From assembly GCF_030816485.1 (NCBI RefSeq), contig NZ_JAUSYC010000001.1:1364001-1428000 (forward strand): a DNA stretch of 64,000 bases, in the 5' to 3' direction. Every line of letters begins with the position of its first letter. The stretch's first letter is position 1. Made by a program: the position numbers and the translations under genes. Origin of the DNA: Arthrobacter sp. B1I2. GTDB taxonomy: Bacteria > Actinomycetota > Actinomycetes > Actinomycetales > Micrococcaceae. Positions 18,196 to 28,000 of this stretch are shown here, piece after piece. The notes under the pieces were generated by a model. That model was not told where the DNA came from. It searched no databases and saw nothing but the letters and a program-made list of their open reading frames with translations.

Positions 18196-18332
18196 TTCTT
18201 CTTTGCGGCCTTGGTGGACGTGATGTCCAGGGAGCTGGCCGGCGCACCGGCGGCCTTCTTGTCTGCGCGCTTTTCCTTGATGGACTTACCGGACTTTTTT
18301 GATGCCGTTTGACGCGGGGACTTATCAGCCAT
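18192..18332 (-). CDS. 46-aa lysine-rich small protein
   Basis: A short gene with a clear ribosome site (AGGAG, 5 bases before the ATG at 18332). The product is about 30 percent Lys/Arg (starting MADKSPRQTASKKSGKS and ending TSTKAAKKK) with no hydrophobic segment, so probably disordered and basic, perhaps nucleic-acid- or ribosome-associated. Its TGA overlaps the GTG of the dehydrogenase gene by 4 bases, which argues that it is a real translated gene in an operon. No function is known to me. Confidence 0.75.
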   Translation of the reverse strand: MADKSPRQTASKKSGKSIKEKRADKKAAGAPASSLDITSTKAAKKK

Positions 18333-18436
18333 GATTGCTCCTGTAGCGGAACCGAAAAGGTTCCTGACTACCGACCCTACACCCCGGCACCTAATGGGCG
18401 CGGGGAGGCTGCAATATGTAAAAGGGAAGAATTCGG

Positions 18437-18507
18437 AGCGGCTGACGGGAATCGAACCCGCGTATCAAGCTTGGGAAGCTAGCGCTCTACCATTGAGCTA
18501 CAGCCGC
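18437..18507 (-). tRNA. tRNA-Gly (anticodon CCC)
   Basis: The minus strand folds into a full cloverleaf: acceptor GCGGCTG pairs with CAGCCGC, D-arm GCTC/GAGC, anticodon loop TTCCCAA (anticodon CCC), and T-loop TTCGAAT closed by GCGGG/CCCGT. The anticodon stem has one T-T mismatch. The 3' CCA is not fully encoded (TCC then G). It reads glycine codon GGG. Confidence 0.95.
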
Positions 18508-18759
18508 AGCGCCGCCGCTCGCGCGGGGCAGGACCTAGCTTAGCGCAGATCTGCAGGCTCCCCGCCAACCCGGCCAGCGGCGGGTTCCGTGTCCTGGTTC
18601 CGCCTCCTGCCACCCGCGACGTCATCCAGTAACTCTTCAATAACGTCGGCGCCGCCGGCTAGGTTCGGGCGCTGGGCGCTGGCTAACCTGATCCGGGTAG
18701 CAGCCGCGTTGGGGGAGGCAGCTATTGCGCCACCCGACGTCAACCACAGGAAATTCTTC
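18508..18759. other. Non-coding gap between tRNA-Gly and SRPBCC gene
   Basis: 252 bases holding the tRNA promoter (minus) and the SRPBCC promoter (plus). The frame upstream of the SRPBCC start is open from 18589, but that segment has no RBS and no family resemblance. Nothing else is seen. Confidence 0.4.
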
Positions 18760-19221
18760 ATGGCAAGCGCAGAACACGAGGTCCTCATAGAACGCGACGC
18801 CGTGGCCGTCTACCAGTACCTCCTCGACGCCACCAATCTTCCCCTCTGGCGGAATGATGTCCGGAGCGTGAAGCTCGTACGGGGGCCGGCGGAGGCCACG
18901 GGCGCCGTCTACCGCAAAATGGTGGCGGGCCGCTCCGGGCTGAGCATTCCCGCCGACCTGGAGATCACCAACGTGCGCCCCGGCGCTGAAATCCAATTCC
19001 ACGTTGTTTCCGGCCCTGCCACCCGCTGGGGCGGTTACTACCTCAGCACCGAAGACGCCGGGACCCGGGTGCGGTTCGCCATGGAAGCGAGACGCGAGGG
19101 ACGCTTCGGCTTCCTCGACCGGTTCGGGTTCCTGAACGGCATGCTGCAGCGCCGGATCAGTTCCGACGTGGCCCAGTTGGACCGGTTGAAGCACGTGCTG
19201 GAGCTCCAGCCCGCCGTCTGA
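18760..19221 (+). CDS. SRPBCC family (polyketide cyclase/START-like) protein
   Basis: 153 aa, start ATG at 18760 with CACAGGAAATTC upstream. The pattern of an N-terminal beta-strand (HEVLIERDAVAVYQYLLDATNLPLWRNDV), a central sheet and a long C-terminal helix (SSDVAQLDRLKHVLEL) is that of SRPBCC/polyketide_cyc2 proteins, small hydrophobic-ligand-binding helix-grip folds. The ligand is unknown. It is convergent with the secreted CAP-domain gene, 15 bases between stops. In actinobacteria such proteins are common single genes, so context gives no further help. Confidence 0.8.
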   Translation: MASAEHEVLIERDAVAVYQYLLDATNLPLWRNDVRSVKLVRGPAEATGAVYRKMVAGRSGLSIPADLEITNVRPGAEIQFHVVSGPATRWGGYYLSTEDAGTRVRFAMEARREGRFGFLDRFGFLNGMLQRRISSDVAQLDRLKHVLELQPAV

Positions 19222-19236
19222 GTCTGTCCATCCGGT

Positions 19237-20967
19237 TTACTGGGCCAGCCGCTGCCCGGCCCAGGGACCGGCAATGGCCGACGGCGACGCCAAGGTTCCC
19301 GCGCTCAGGTCCCAGTACTGCACGGTGTCATTGGCCCGGCGGAGCGCCACGCCTGTGGAGTTCAGCCCGGTGACATTGCGCAGCGCCCGGATTCCCGTAA
19401 CGTCCGTCCAGCCGGTGGCGACGGTTGGACGGGCCTCTGCCCGGAGTGCGGTGGTGCCCCACCCGCGGTAGAGCTGCACGCTTCCGTCGGTTTTCAGTGC
19501 CAGCACGTCCTGGAAGCCGTCGGCGTCGTAATCCACCATGGAGAGCCGGGAGGCGTAAACGCCGGTGGCAACGGCGGCGCGGTCCGCGAGATCACCGTTG
19601 CCCTTATTGGCATAGAGGAACAGGTTTCCACCCCCGTCCAGGGCGAGGATCTGTGGCATCCGGTTGTTGGCGCACCAGCCGCCCACCGCAAGGGTCAGCG
19701 TGTTCCATCCGCCCTTACCGAGGGTGATGGGGGCCTGGAACCCTCCGGCGGCGACGCCCCGGTGCAGTGTCAGGTCACCTCCGGTCCACTGGGTCAGGAC
19801 GTCGTACGTGCCATCGCGGTCCCAGTCGGTGACAAACACTTCCTTTGCTCCGCTGAAGCCCGCGCTGATCACCTTGGCTGCGGCATAGGTGCGGGGCCCG
19901 GTGGCTGCCCTGTTCAGGAGCTGCCCTGCGGAGTCAACGGAGACGAGGTCGGCCGGTCCCGTGATTGCCGCCGCAGCGAGATCAAGGGTGGGCGGCATGT
20001 GCTTGACGGGTGCATCGCAAAGGCTTGGCGTGGGTGCCGGGAAAGCGCCGCCCGATCCCGTGCCGCCCGGGGAGTCGAGAGTGCCCGCCGGCAGCGTGGT
20101 GTAGCCGAAGAAGTTCACCACTCCCCAGATCTGGTACGTGGAGTTGGTGTAGGAGATGCCGCCGCCCATCACATTGAAACGCGGGTCGAGGAGCATGGCG
20201 TTGTGGCCGGGCGATCCCTTCCACCATTCCACGAGCTGGGCGGCGTCGCGGTCAGTGCGGATGGCAATGACCTCGCCGGCGCCGTTATTGGGACTCAGGG
20301 CGCGGGGATCGGTCCAGAAGCTTGCCCGGTGCTCGATCACCTCACGGCTGGCGATGCTGTCCGACCATTCCTGCGACATGCCGGCCACTGTGGGGTGGTA
20401 CTTCACCTTGTTCAGGCCGTTGGCCACCCGGTACTCATTGATTTTGGTGAACATGGTGAGGATGGCCGCTGCGTTGGCATCCGGGACCAGAGCTTCGGTG
20501 GAGGGAAGGGCGGCGGCGGATTGCGGGGCGGCCAGCTGGGTGGTGGACGGTGATGCCAGTTCCTGGTCCGGCGCCCACAGCGGAGGGATGGAAGCCGTTT
20601 GCGGGACGGGCTCCGCCGAGACGACGGACGGTGCGGGCGCCGGTGATGGTTCTGCGGCAGGCGCAACTTCCGGGGACGGCATGGCTGTCACGGCCGCGGA
20701 CGTGGGAGCCGGTGAGGCGGTGGCCTCCGGCAGGGGCGACGCGGCCCGGATGTCCGGGTCCACGGCCGGGATGAGACTCCCGGCGGGACCGTACTCCCGG
20801 GCCGCCGTGCCGCCGTCGTACACCACGGGCGCCGCCAGCGAGATACTGGCTGCTCCTGCCTGTCCGAACGGCAACGGCCCGGCAGGCGGGGCAGCGGACG
20901 AAGAGACCAGCGCCAATACGCAGAGCACGCCAATAAAAGAGGGCGCCACCAATTTATTCACAAACAT
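19237..20967 (-). CDS. Secreted CAP-domain protein with C-terminal FG-GAP/VCBS-like repeats
   Basis: 576 aa from the ATG at 20967. Residues 1-27 (LVAPSFIGVLCVLALVSSSA) form a Sec signal peptide. A Pro/Ala/Ser-rich linker of about 120 residues follows. A CAP/SCP (cysteine-rich secretory/PR-1) domain covers about 163-291 (FTKINEYRVANGLN, SPGHNAMLLDPRFN, GGISYTNSTYQIWGVVNFFG). The C-terminal 240 residues are beta-propeller-like repeats with D-x-D-x-D-G calcium loops (TDWDRDGTYDVL, VDYDADGFQDVLAL). An extracellular or cell-surface role in adhesion or carbohydrate binding is inferred. A GTG two codons after the ATG is an alternative start with better SD spacing (GGGGA). Confidence 0.85.
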   Translation of the reverse strand: MFVNKLVAPSFIGVLCVLALVSSSAAPPAGPLPFGQAGAASISLAAPVVYDGGTAAREYGPAGSLIPAVDPDIRAASPLPEATASPAPTSAAVTAMPSPEVAPAAEPSPAPAPSVVSAEPVPQTASIPPLWAPDQELASPSTTQLAAPQSAAALPSTEALVPDANAAAILTMFTKINEYRVANGLNKVKYHPTVAGMSQEWSDSIASREVIEHRASFWTDPRALSPNNGAGEVIAIRTDRDAAQLVEWWKGSPGHNAMLLDPRFNVMGGGISYTNSTYQIWGVVNFFGYTTLPAGTLDSPGGTGSGGAFPAPTPSLCDAPVKHMPPTLDLAAAAITGPADLVSVDSAGQLLNRAATGPRTYAAAKVISAGFSGAKEVFVTDWDRDGTYDVLTQWTGGDLTLHRGVAAGGFQAPITLGKGGWNTLTLAVGGWCANNRMPQILALDGGGNLFLYANKGNGDLADRAAVATGVYASRLSMVDYDADGFQDVLALKTDGSVQLYRGWGTTALRAEARPTVATGWTDVTGIRALRNVTGLNSTGVALRRANDTVQYWDLSAGTLASPSAIAGPWAGQRLAQ

Positions 20968-21092
20968 CCCCAGCTCTGTTACGCCATCCGGGAGACCATT
21001 CCGGCGGCTTTCATTCGCAACATTAGCCCCACGAGGCCACAGCAACAACGGGAAAGTGCAGCTGTGGATAACCGATACGGTAATTTGGGACG

Positions 21093-21668
21093 GTGCTGAT
21101 CTCTGACCGCGACATTCGTGCCGAAATAGACTCCCAGCGGATCGTGCTGGAACCCTTCGATCCCGCGATGGTCCAGCCGTCGTCCGTGGATGTCCGGATC
21201 GATAAATTCTTCCGGTTGTTCGACAACCACAAGTACGCGCACATCGATCCCGCGCAGGAGCAGCCAGAGCTGACGCGGCTGGTGGAAGTGGAGCAGGACG
21301 AAGCCTTTATCCTGCACCCGGGGGAGTTCGTCCTGGGGTCCACCTACGAAACCGTGACGCTGCCCGATGACATCGCAGCCCGCCTGGAAGGCAAATCATC
21401 CCTGGGCCGGCTGGGCCTGCTGACGCACTCCACTGCGGGCTTCATCGATCCCGGCTTTTCCGGCCACGTCACCCTCGAGCTGTCCAACATGGCCACCCTG
21501 CCCATTAAGCTGTGGCCGGGGATGAAGATCGGGCAGCTCTGCTTCTTCCGGCTGAGCTCGGCCGCGGAGTACCCGTACGGCCAGGGCGAGTACGGCAACC
21601 GGTACCAGGGCCAGCGCGGTCCCACCGCCAGCCGCAGCCACCTGAACTTCCACCGCACCAGCATCTAG
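21093..21668 (+). CDS. dcd: dCTP deaminase
   Basis: 191 aa, GTG start ([12 protein letters not shown]). It converts dCTP to dUTP; many actinobacterial versions are bifunctional and hydrolyse the product to dUMP. The conserved core [33 protein letters not shown] (about 107-139) carries the catalytic Glu and the trimer-forming beta-core. The C-terminal [17 protein letters not shown] tail closes the active site. The [10 protein letters not shown] version, with Ala after Thr, matches the bifunctional type known from mycobacteria, so dUMP formation is likely but not proved. Single gene, convergent with the antiporter. Confidence 0.96.
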   Translation: MLISDRDIRAEIDSQRIVLEPFDPAMVQPSSVDVRIDKFFRLFDNHKYAHIDPAQEQPELTRLVEVEQDEAFILHPGEFVLGSTYETVTLPDDIAARLEGKSSLGRLGLLTHSTAGFIDPGFSGHVTLELSNMATLPIKLWPGMKIGQLCFFRLSSAAEYPYGQGEYGNRYQGQRGPTASRSHLNFHRTSI

Positions 21669-21733
21669 CGCAGCTTCATCCAGCCCGGCGGCCCGCTCCG
21701 CCTAGACCCTGGTCCGCCCGCACCCGGGTCCGA

Positions 21734-22915
21734 CTAAAGCTGCGGGGCGACCGCTGGCCTCCGAATGAACGGCTTGGCCAGGGGTTCCACGTAACGTGCC
21801 GCCAGCGGGCCGGTCACCGCCATCAGCAACACATACGCCGTGGCAAGCGCCGCGAGCTCATGTGTGACTGCTCCTGAAGCAACGGCCAGGCCGGCGATCA
21901 CTATGGAGAATTCGCCGCGGGCCACGAGTGCGGCGCCGGCACGGAACCGGCCAGGCCTGGCGATCCCGGCGCGTTTGGCGGCCCAGATCCCGGTGGCCAT
22001 CTTGGTGGCCGTGGTGGCCGCGGCCAGGACCAGGGCCCAGCCAAGGACCGGGGGAATGGATGAGGGGTCGGTGTTGAGCCCGAACGCCACAAAGAAAATT
22101 GCGGCAAACAGGTCCCGAAGCGGTTCGAGGATCCGGGTGGCGTTGTGGGCGGTGGCGCCCGAGATGGCAATGCCCAGCATGAAAGCCCCCACCGCGGCTG
22201 AAACCTGCATGGCTGAGGCGGCCCCCGCCACCAGCAGGGCGGCCCCGAGGACGTTGAGCAGGAAGACCTCAGAGTTCTCGCTGTGCACGGCCTTGGAGAC
22301 ATGGTGCCCGTGCCGCAGCGCCACCATCAGCACTATGCTCACCACGGCCAGGGCGATTCCCACCGTAGTGAGTCCGCCCAGGAAACTCACTCCCGCAAGG
22401 GTGGCCGTGAGGATGGGCAGGTAGATGGCCATTGCGAGATCCTCGAACACCAGGATGGAGAGCACCACGGGTGTCTCGCGGTTTCCAAGGCGCCCGAGGT
22501 CAGTAATGACCTTGGCAGCAATCCCTGACGAGGAAATGTACGTGACTCCGCCCATGACCATTGCCCCCACGCCGCCCCAGCCCAGGAACAGGGCAAGCGC
22601 GGCGCCGGGCAGGAAATTCAGGACAAGGTCCAGGACGCCGGCCTGCCAGGAGCGGCGCAGGCCGGTGAAGAGTTCCGAAGCCGTATATTCCAGTCCGAGC
22701 ATAAGCAGGAGCAGGATGACCCCGATCTCGCCGGAGAGGTGTGCGAACTCGTGCATACCTTCAAGCTTGACGATGCCGCCGGCACCAAAAGCCAGCCCGC
22801 CCAAGAGGTAGAGCGGGATGGGTGACATTCCGATCCGTCCGGCCAGCCTGGCCAACAGCCCCAGGCAGAACACAACGGCCCCCAGTTCAATGAGGGTCAG
22901 GGCCAACGGGTCCAT
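21734..22915 (-). CDS. CPA2 cation:proton antiporter, KhtU-like
   Basis: A 393-aa membrane protein with about 12-13 segments of the monovalent cation:proton antiporter-2 family. Visible marks are LLLLMLGLEYTASEL, SSSGIAAKVITDLGRLGNRETPVVLSILVFEDLAMA (TM5-6 with the functional acid), and GAFMLGIAISGA. It starts 5 bases after the stop of a separate TrkA-C regulatory protein gene, the same layout as Bacillus khtT-khtU for K+ efflux. K+(NH4+)/H+ exchange at the cell membrane is the likely role. Confidence 0.87.
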   Translation of the reverse strand: MDPLALTLIELGAVVFCLGLLARLAGRIGMSPIPLYLLGGLAFGAGGIVKLEGMHEFAHLSGEIGVILLLLMLGLEYTASELFTGLRRSWQAGVLDLVLNFLPGAALALFLGWGGVGAMVMGGVTYISSSGIAAKVITDLGRLGNRETPVVLSILVFEDLAMAIYLPILTATLAGVSFLGGLTTVGIALAVVSIVLMVALRHGHHVSKAVHSENSEVFLLNVLGAALLVAGAASAMQVSAAVGAFMLGIAISGATAHNATRILEPLRDLFAAIFFVAFGLNTDPSSIPPVLGWALVLAAATTATKMATGIWAAKRAGIARPGRFRAGAALVARGEFSIVIAGLAVASGAVTHELAALATAYVLLMAVTGPLAARYVEPLAKPFIRRPAVAPQL

Positions 22916-22920
22916 AGGGA

Positions 22921-23403
22921 TTAGCCGTGGCGCAGAATATCGGCCGCCGAATCCAGGCCTTCCTGGGTGCCCACCGCCACCAGCAGGTCACCGGGGTGCA
23001 GGACGACGTCGGGCCCGGGCGAAGGCAGCACCTCGCCCTCGCGCATGATGGCCACAATCGATACGCCGCACCGGGTGCGGATGCACGCCTTGCCCATGGG
23101 CTGGTTCTGGAAGGGGGAATCCGCCGCGATGGAGAACTGGCGGGTGACTATGCCCGGGACGTCCTTGTGCTCCTCCGCGAGCTTCATGGCCAGGTGCGTC
23201 CCGCCCAGGAGGTTGCCCAGCGTGGCTGCTTCGTCGCTGGTCAGCGGAATGGAAGCCTGGCAGGTATCGGGATCGTCCCAAGTGGAAACGATGAGTTCCG
23301 TCTGGCCTTCCCGCCGCTCCACCACGCCGATGCGGCGTCCGGAGGCGGTCATGAAATCCTTCCGGCGGCCCAGTCCCGGAAGGTTGGTCTCGTCCACGTT
23401 CAT
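22921..23403 (-). CDS. TrkA-C domain regulatory subunit of K+/H+ antiporter, KhtT-like
   Basis: 160 aa, soluble. The N-terminal 70 residues form a small alpha/beta domain. The C-terminal half (about 85-158) is a TrkA-C/RCK_C domain with VTRQFSIAADSPFQNQPMG and GPDVVLHPGDLLVAVGT. In KhtT proteins this domain binds nucleotide and gates the antiporter. It is upstream of the antiporter gene by 5 bases, so the pair is an operon. It lacks its own Rossmann RCK_N domain, as KhtT does. Confidence 0.87.
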   Translation of the reverse strand: MNVDETNLPGLGRRKDFMTASGRRIGVVERREGQTELIVSTWDDPDTCQASIPLTSDEAATLGNLLGGTHLAMKLAEEHKDVPGIVTRQFSIAADSPFQNQPMGKACIRTRCGVSIVAIMREGEVLPSPGPDVVLHPGDLLVAVGTQEGLDSAADILRHG

Positions 23404-23467
23404 GACTCCAGCCTAGTCCGCCTGGCAACACCTTGCCGGGGCGTGGAACAGGACCCCGAAGGTATTT

Positions 23468-24880
23468 TCAGTGGGCAGGGACCACCGCGATGGGTGCTTT
23501 CTCCGGCGGCTTCACGGGCAGCAGCACCAGGAGCCCTGCCAAAAGGACCACCATGATGCCCAGGATCCCCCACCGCTGCGCCTCCCCGGCCGGCACGAAC
23601 GGGGTTGCCAGGGTGATGCACAGCGTGAACAGCGCGGGCGCGAGGAAGCTGACGGCCCGCCCGGTGGTGGCATAAAGGCCGAAGAGCTCGCCGGACTCGC
23701 CGTGCGGCGCAAGCCGTGCCAGGTAGGCGCGGGACGAGGACTGGGCGGGTCCGACGAACAGGCAGAGGAAGAGCCCGAACACCCAGAACGTGGTGCTGCC
23801 GGCCCATTGCATGCCGAAGAAGGAATAGTTGCCGTTGCCCAGGACCAGGATCGCGGTCCCGGCAACCAGGAGCCCCGCCAGGGAGCCGGTGATGACGGCT
23901 TTCGGGCCCACCTTGTCGTCGAGGAATCCGCCGATGACGGCACCGATGGCCGCCACCACGTTCCCGAAGATGGCGAAGAAGATGACCTGGGGCAGGGCAA
24001 AGCCGAAGGTGCCGGCAGCGATGATGCCGCCAAAAGTGAAAACGGCGGCGAGGCCGTCACGGAAGACGGCGCTGGCCAGCAGGAAGTAGATGGTGTGCGG
24101 GCTGGTGGCGTAGATCGCCTTGATCCGCCGGAACAGCAGCCCGTAGCTGGCAAGGAATCCCAGGCGGCTTGCCTGGGCCGGGCGGGGCAGCTCAGGGACG
24201 GCAAACAGGACGGGGAGGGCGAAGACGAAGAACCACAGTGCCGAGAAGACGGCCACCAGCCGGATGTTGAGGCCGTCCTGGGTCGAGGCGCCGAACCAGT
24301 CAAAGGCCGGCTGGACGAACAACTGCAGGACGACCAGTAGCGCCACGATGCCGCCAAGGTAGCCTGCGGCCCAGCCGAAGCCGCTGACCTTTCCAATGTT
24401 TTGCGGCGTGGAGACCTGGGCCAGCATGGCGTTGTAATTAACGCCGGCGAATTCAAAGAACACATTGCCCAGCGCGATCAGCGATACTCCGAGGATCAGG
24501 AATTCCGGGCGCGGGAACACAAAGAAGCACAGGCCCGTGAGGATGGCGACGGCGGCGGAGTTCACTCCCAGCCACAATTTGCGCCGGCCGCCAGCGTCCG
24601 AGCGCTGCCCGGTGACGGGTGCCAGCAGCGCGATGGCGAACCCTCCAACGGCCAGTGCGGCACCCAGGACAGCCGAGGCATTGTCCTCGCCGCCGAAAAC
24701 GCTGGACGTCAGGTAGACGGTGAAGACGAAGGTGGTCATCACCGCATTGAAGGCCGCCGAGCCCCAGTCCCAGGAAGCCCAGGCCAGCACGCGGCCTCTG
24801 CTGGATGACCGGGGTCCGCTTTCGAGTTCCGAGGCAGGCTGCATTGCTCCCGGAGCACTGGCGCTGTTCATACGATGCAT
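23468..24880 (-). CDS. UMF1 family MFS transporter (Atg22-like)
   Basis: A 470-aa membrane protein of the UMF1/Atg22 branch of the major facilitator superfamily. The hallmark WASWDWGSAAFNAVMTTFVFTVYL opens TM1 near 34-57. Other family blocks include NYNAMLAQVSTPQNIGKVSGFGWAAGYLGG near 148-177 and GPAQSSSRAYLARLAP near 380. Two in-frame ATGs, three codons apart, are possible starts (24880 and 24871). The yeast relative exports amino acids from vacuoles; the bacterial substrate is unknown. It is divergent from mrpA. Confidence 0.85.
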   Translation of the reverse strand: MHRMNSASAPGAMQPASELESGPRSSSRGRVLAWASWDWGSAAFNAVMTTFVFTVYLTSSVFGGEDNASAVLGAALAVGGFAIALLAPVTGQRSDAGGRRKLWLGVNSAAVAILTGLCFFVFPRPEFLILGVSLIALGNVFFEFAGVNYNAMLAQVSTPQNIGKVSGFGWAAGYLGGIVALLVVLQLFVQPAFDWFGASTQDGLNIRLVAVFSALWFFVFALPVLFAVPELPRPAQASRLGFLASYGLLFRRIKAIYATSPHTIYFLLASAVFRDGLAAVFTFGGIIAAGTFGFALPQVIFFAIFGNVVAAIGAVIGGFLDDKVGPKAVITGSLAGLLVAGTAILVLGNGNYSFFGMQWAGSTTFWVFGLFLCLFVGPAQSSSRAYLARLAPHGESGELFGLYATTGRAVSFLAPALFTLCITLATPFVPAGEAQRWGILGIMVVLLAGLLVLLPVKPPEKAPIAVVPAH

Positions 24881-25065
24881 CGTATCCGCCGGTGGCGAAC
24901 ACCCGGGGACCGTGGGCCCTTGTTGCCGGGGATTCCGCCCGGAACGGCGGACGGGAACGGGCAGCCCACCCGACGGGCCTTGATAAACTGAACCCTCCCG
25001 GACCTAACTTTTTGCCGCCTGCTCCAACTTTTGACAATCGAATTCCTGACGTTGCGGAGAATACA
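24881..25065. promoter_or_regulatory. Divergent region upstream of mrp operon
   Basis: 185 bases that must hold the mrp and UMF1 promoters. TTGACA at 25031-25036 is present but has no -10 at a good distance before the GTG, and TTGATAAACT near 24980 is another AT-rich element. I cannot assign the promoter with confidence. Confidence 0.35.
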
Positions 25066-28000
25066 GTGATCACAGTCCTTGCCGTGCATTTTTCGGTGGC
25101 TGTCCTCGCGCCCTTCCTCTTCAGGCTGTGGGGCCGCAACGCCTTTTACGCGCTGGCTGCTGTTCCGGCTGTTTCCTTCGGCTGGCTGATGTTCCAGCAC
25201 GGCCCAATCTATTCAGGATCCGGGGCAGTCACAGAGGTCTTCGACTGGATCCCCAGCCTCCATCTGGAATTCGCCTTCCGCATGGACCCACTGGTCTGGG
25301 TGATGTCGCTGCTGGTGCTCGGCGTCGGCTCCCTGGTGCTGGTCTACTGCGCGCGGTACTTCAAGAGGAAAGACCAGGACCTCGGTGCGTTCGGCGCCCA
25401 GCTGCTGGCCTTTGCCGGTGCGATGTTCGGCCTGGTCACGGCGGATGACCTGCTGCTGCTGTTCATTTTCTGGGAACTGACCACCATCCTGTCCTACCTG
25501 CTGATCGGCTTCGCCCGGACCAGGCTTGCCGCCCGCCGGTCCGCCCTCCAGGCACTGATGGTCACCACGGCGGGCGGCCTGGCCATGCTGGTGGGCCTGA
25601 TCATGCTCGGTCACACTGCGGGCACCTACCGCATCTCCAGCATCCTGGAGCAGGCGGCCGCGCTGGTCTCCGGACCCTCGGGCGCCACGGTGAGCGCCGC
25701 CGTCGTGCTCATCCTGGTGGGTGCCATCACCAAGTCCGCGCTGGTCCCGTTCCACTTCTGGCTTCCGGGTGCCATGGCCGCGCCCACCCCCGTCAGCGCC
25801 TACCTGCATGCTGCGGCGATGGTGAAGGCAGGCATCTACCTGGTTGCGCGGCTTGCACCGGGATTTTCGGAGACGGCTTTCTGGCAGCCCGTGGTCCTGG
25901 GGCTGGGCCTGGCCACCATGCTGGTGGGCGGCTACCGGGCACTGCGGCAGACCGACATCAAGCTGATCCTCGCCTACGGCACCGTCAGCCAGCTGGGCTT
26001 CCTCACCATGGTGGTGGGCCTGGGAACGCCCGACGCCGCGCTGGCGGGCCTTGCCATGCTGCTGGCCCACGGCCTGTTCAAGGCAACGCTCTTCCTGGTG
26101 GTGGGCATCATCGACCACCAGTCCGGGACCCGCGACGTGCGGAAGCTGTCCGGTGTCTTCCGCTCCGCCCGTGCGCTTGGGATCGTGGCCGGCATCGGTG
26201 CCGCGTCCATGGCAGGCGTCCCGCTGCTGGCCGGGTTCGTGGCCAAGGAATCCGTGCTGGAGGCGTTCGTGCACCACGCTGCAGACCCGCACTCCGGCCC
26301 ATGGGGCATGGTGGTGCTGGTTGGGCTGGTGGTGGGGTCGGTCCTCACCTTCGCCTACAGCGCCCGCTTCATGTGGGGTGCATTCGCGGCCAAGCCCGGC
26401 GTGGACCCCACCCCGTTCAAAGCGATCAGGCCTTCCTTCCTTGCCGCCCCTGCACTCCTCAGCGTCCTTACCATCGCCTACGGGCTCTGGCCGGTGCCGG
26501 TGGACGCCTGGATCCAGCCGTACGCGGCGCTGTTCGCGTCCACAGCGGCCGACGCCGGCACCCCGGCTGAGCAGGCGGGCCACCTTGCGCTGTGGCACGG
26601 GTTCACCCCGGCGCTGGGGCTGACGGCCCTCACCTTTGTGCTGGGCGCGGCCATGTACTTCGGCCGCAACGCGGTGGCCCGCGTCCAGTCCCTGGTCCCG
26701 GGCTGGGTGGACGGCGACCGCGCCTACCAGCTGACCATCGGGGCCCTGGACGATACGGCCGTCTGGATCACCGGCCGGACCCAGCGCGGCTCCCTGTATT
26801 TCTACCTTGCGGTGATCCTCAGCGTGGCGTTCGTCCTGCCGCTCGTGGCCATCCTCTTGGGCGGCAACGCCCTCCCGCCGGACATCTACCTCGTGGACCC
26901 GAACTCCCCGCTGCAGCTCGTGGCAGGAGTGGGCATTGTGATCGGCGCCCTGGCCGCCGTCAAGGCCAACAAGCGCTTCCTCGCCGTGCTGATGGTGTCC
27001 GTCACCGGATACGGCATCGCGCTGGTGTTCGCCCTGCAGGGCGCTCCGGACCTGGCCCTGACCCAGATGCTCGTGGAAACCATCATCCTGGTGGCGTTCG
27101 TCCTGGCCATGCGCAGCCTGCCGCCCGAGCTGCGGGACCGCACCCGCGGCAAATACCGGGTGCTGCGCGTCATCATCGGGCTGGGGTTCGGCGTGACCAT
27201 GGTCTTCGCCGCGATTTTCGCCATGGGTGCCCGGACTGCCCTCCCCGTGTCACTGCAGTTTCCACAGCTTGCCTACGAGGGCGGCGGGGGCCTGAACGTT
27301 GTCAACGTGACCCTGGTGGACATCCGTGCGTGGGACACGTTCGGTGAGATCAGCGTCCTGGCCCTGGCCGCCACCGGCGTGGCGAGCCTGATCTTCGTCC
27401 GTGGCCGCGGCGACCGCCTGCAGAGGTCCGCGTCCGTGGCCGAAGGTACGGTCGGGCGGTACCACGGCGTGGACCCCGGCTCCCGCGACGGCGCGGCACT
27501 GGCCATCAGCCGGAAGTTTGCCGCCTCAGCCCGTGATCCCTGGATCGTGGCGGGCCGCACGCTGGCCCCCGAACGCCGCTCCATCATCTTCGAAGTGGTC
27601 ACCCGGCTGATCTTCCACTCCATGATCATCTTCTCGCTCTACCTGCTCCTGGCCGGCCACAACCTGCCGGGCGGCGGTTTCGCCGGCGGCCTCACCGCCG
27701 GGCTGGCTTTGACCATCCGTTACCTGGCAGGCGGGCGCTTCGAACTGCGGGAGGCCGCACCGCTCAGTGCCGGCGCACTGCTGGGCACGGGCCTGGCCCT
27801 GGCTGCCATGTCCGGCGCTGTGCCCCTGCTGCTGGGCGGCCAGGTGTTCCAGTCCGCCATCATCCAGATCTGGCTGCCCGTATTCGGGGACATCAAGTTC
27901 GTTACCTCCACCCTCTTTGATATCGGCGTCTACATCGTGGTGGTGGGCCTGGTGCTCGACGTGCTGCGCAGCCTCGGGGCCGAAATTGATGAGCACATGG

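Noticed and set aside
21669..21744. Terminator between dcd and the antiporter gene (CGCAGCTT / AAGCTGCG arms)
   Set aside because: The 8-bp arms are 59 bases apart and the right arm lies in the coding end of the antiporter gene, so it is weak evidence.
25213..26598. 461-codon frame antisense to mrpA
   Set aside because: No recognisable domain, and His/Gln/Gly-rich as expected for an antisense frame of a membrane protein gene.
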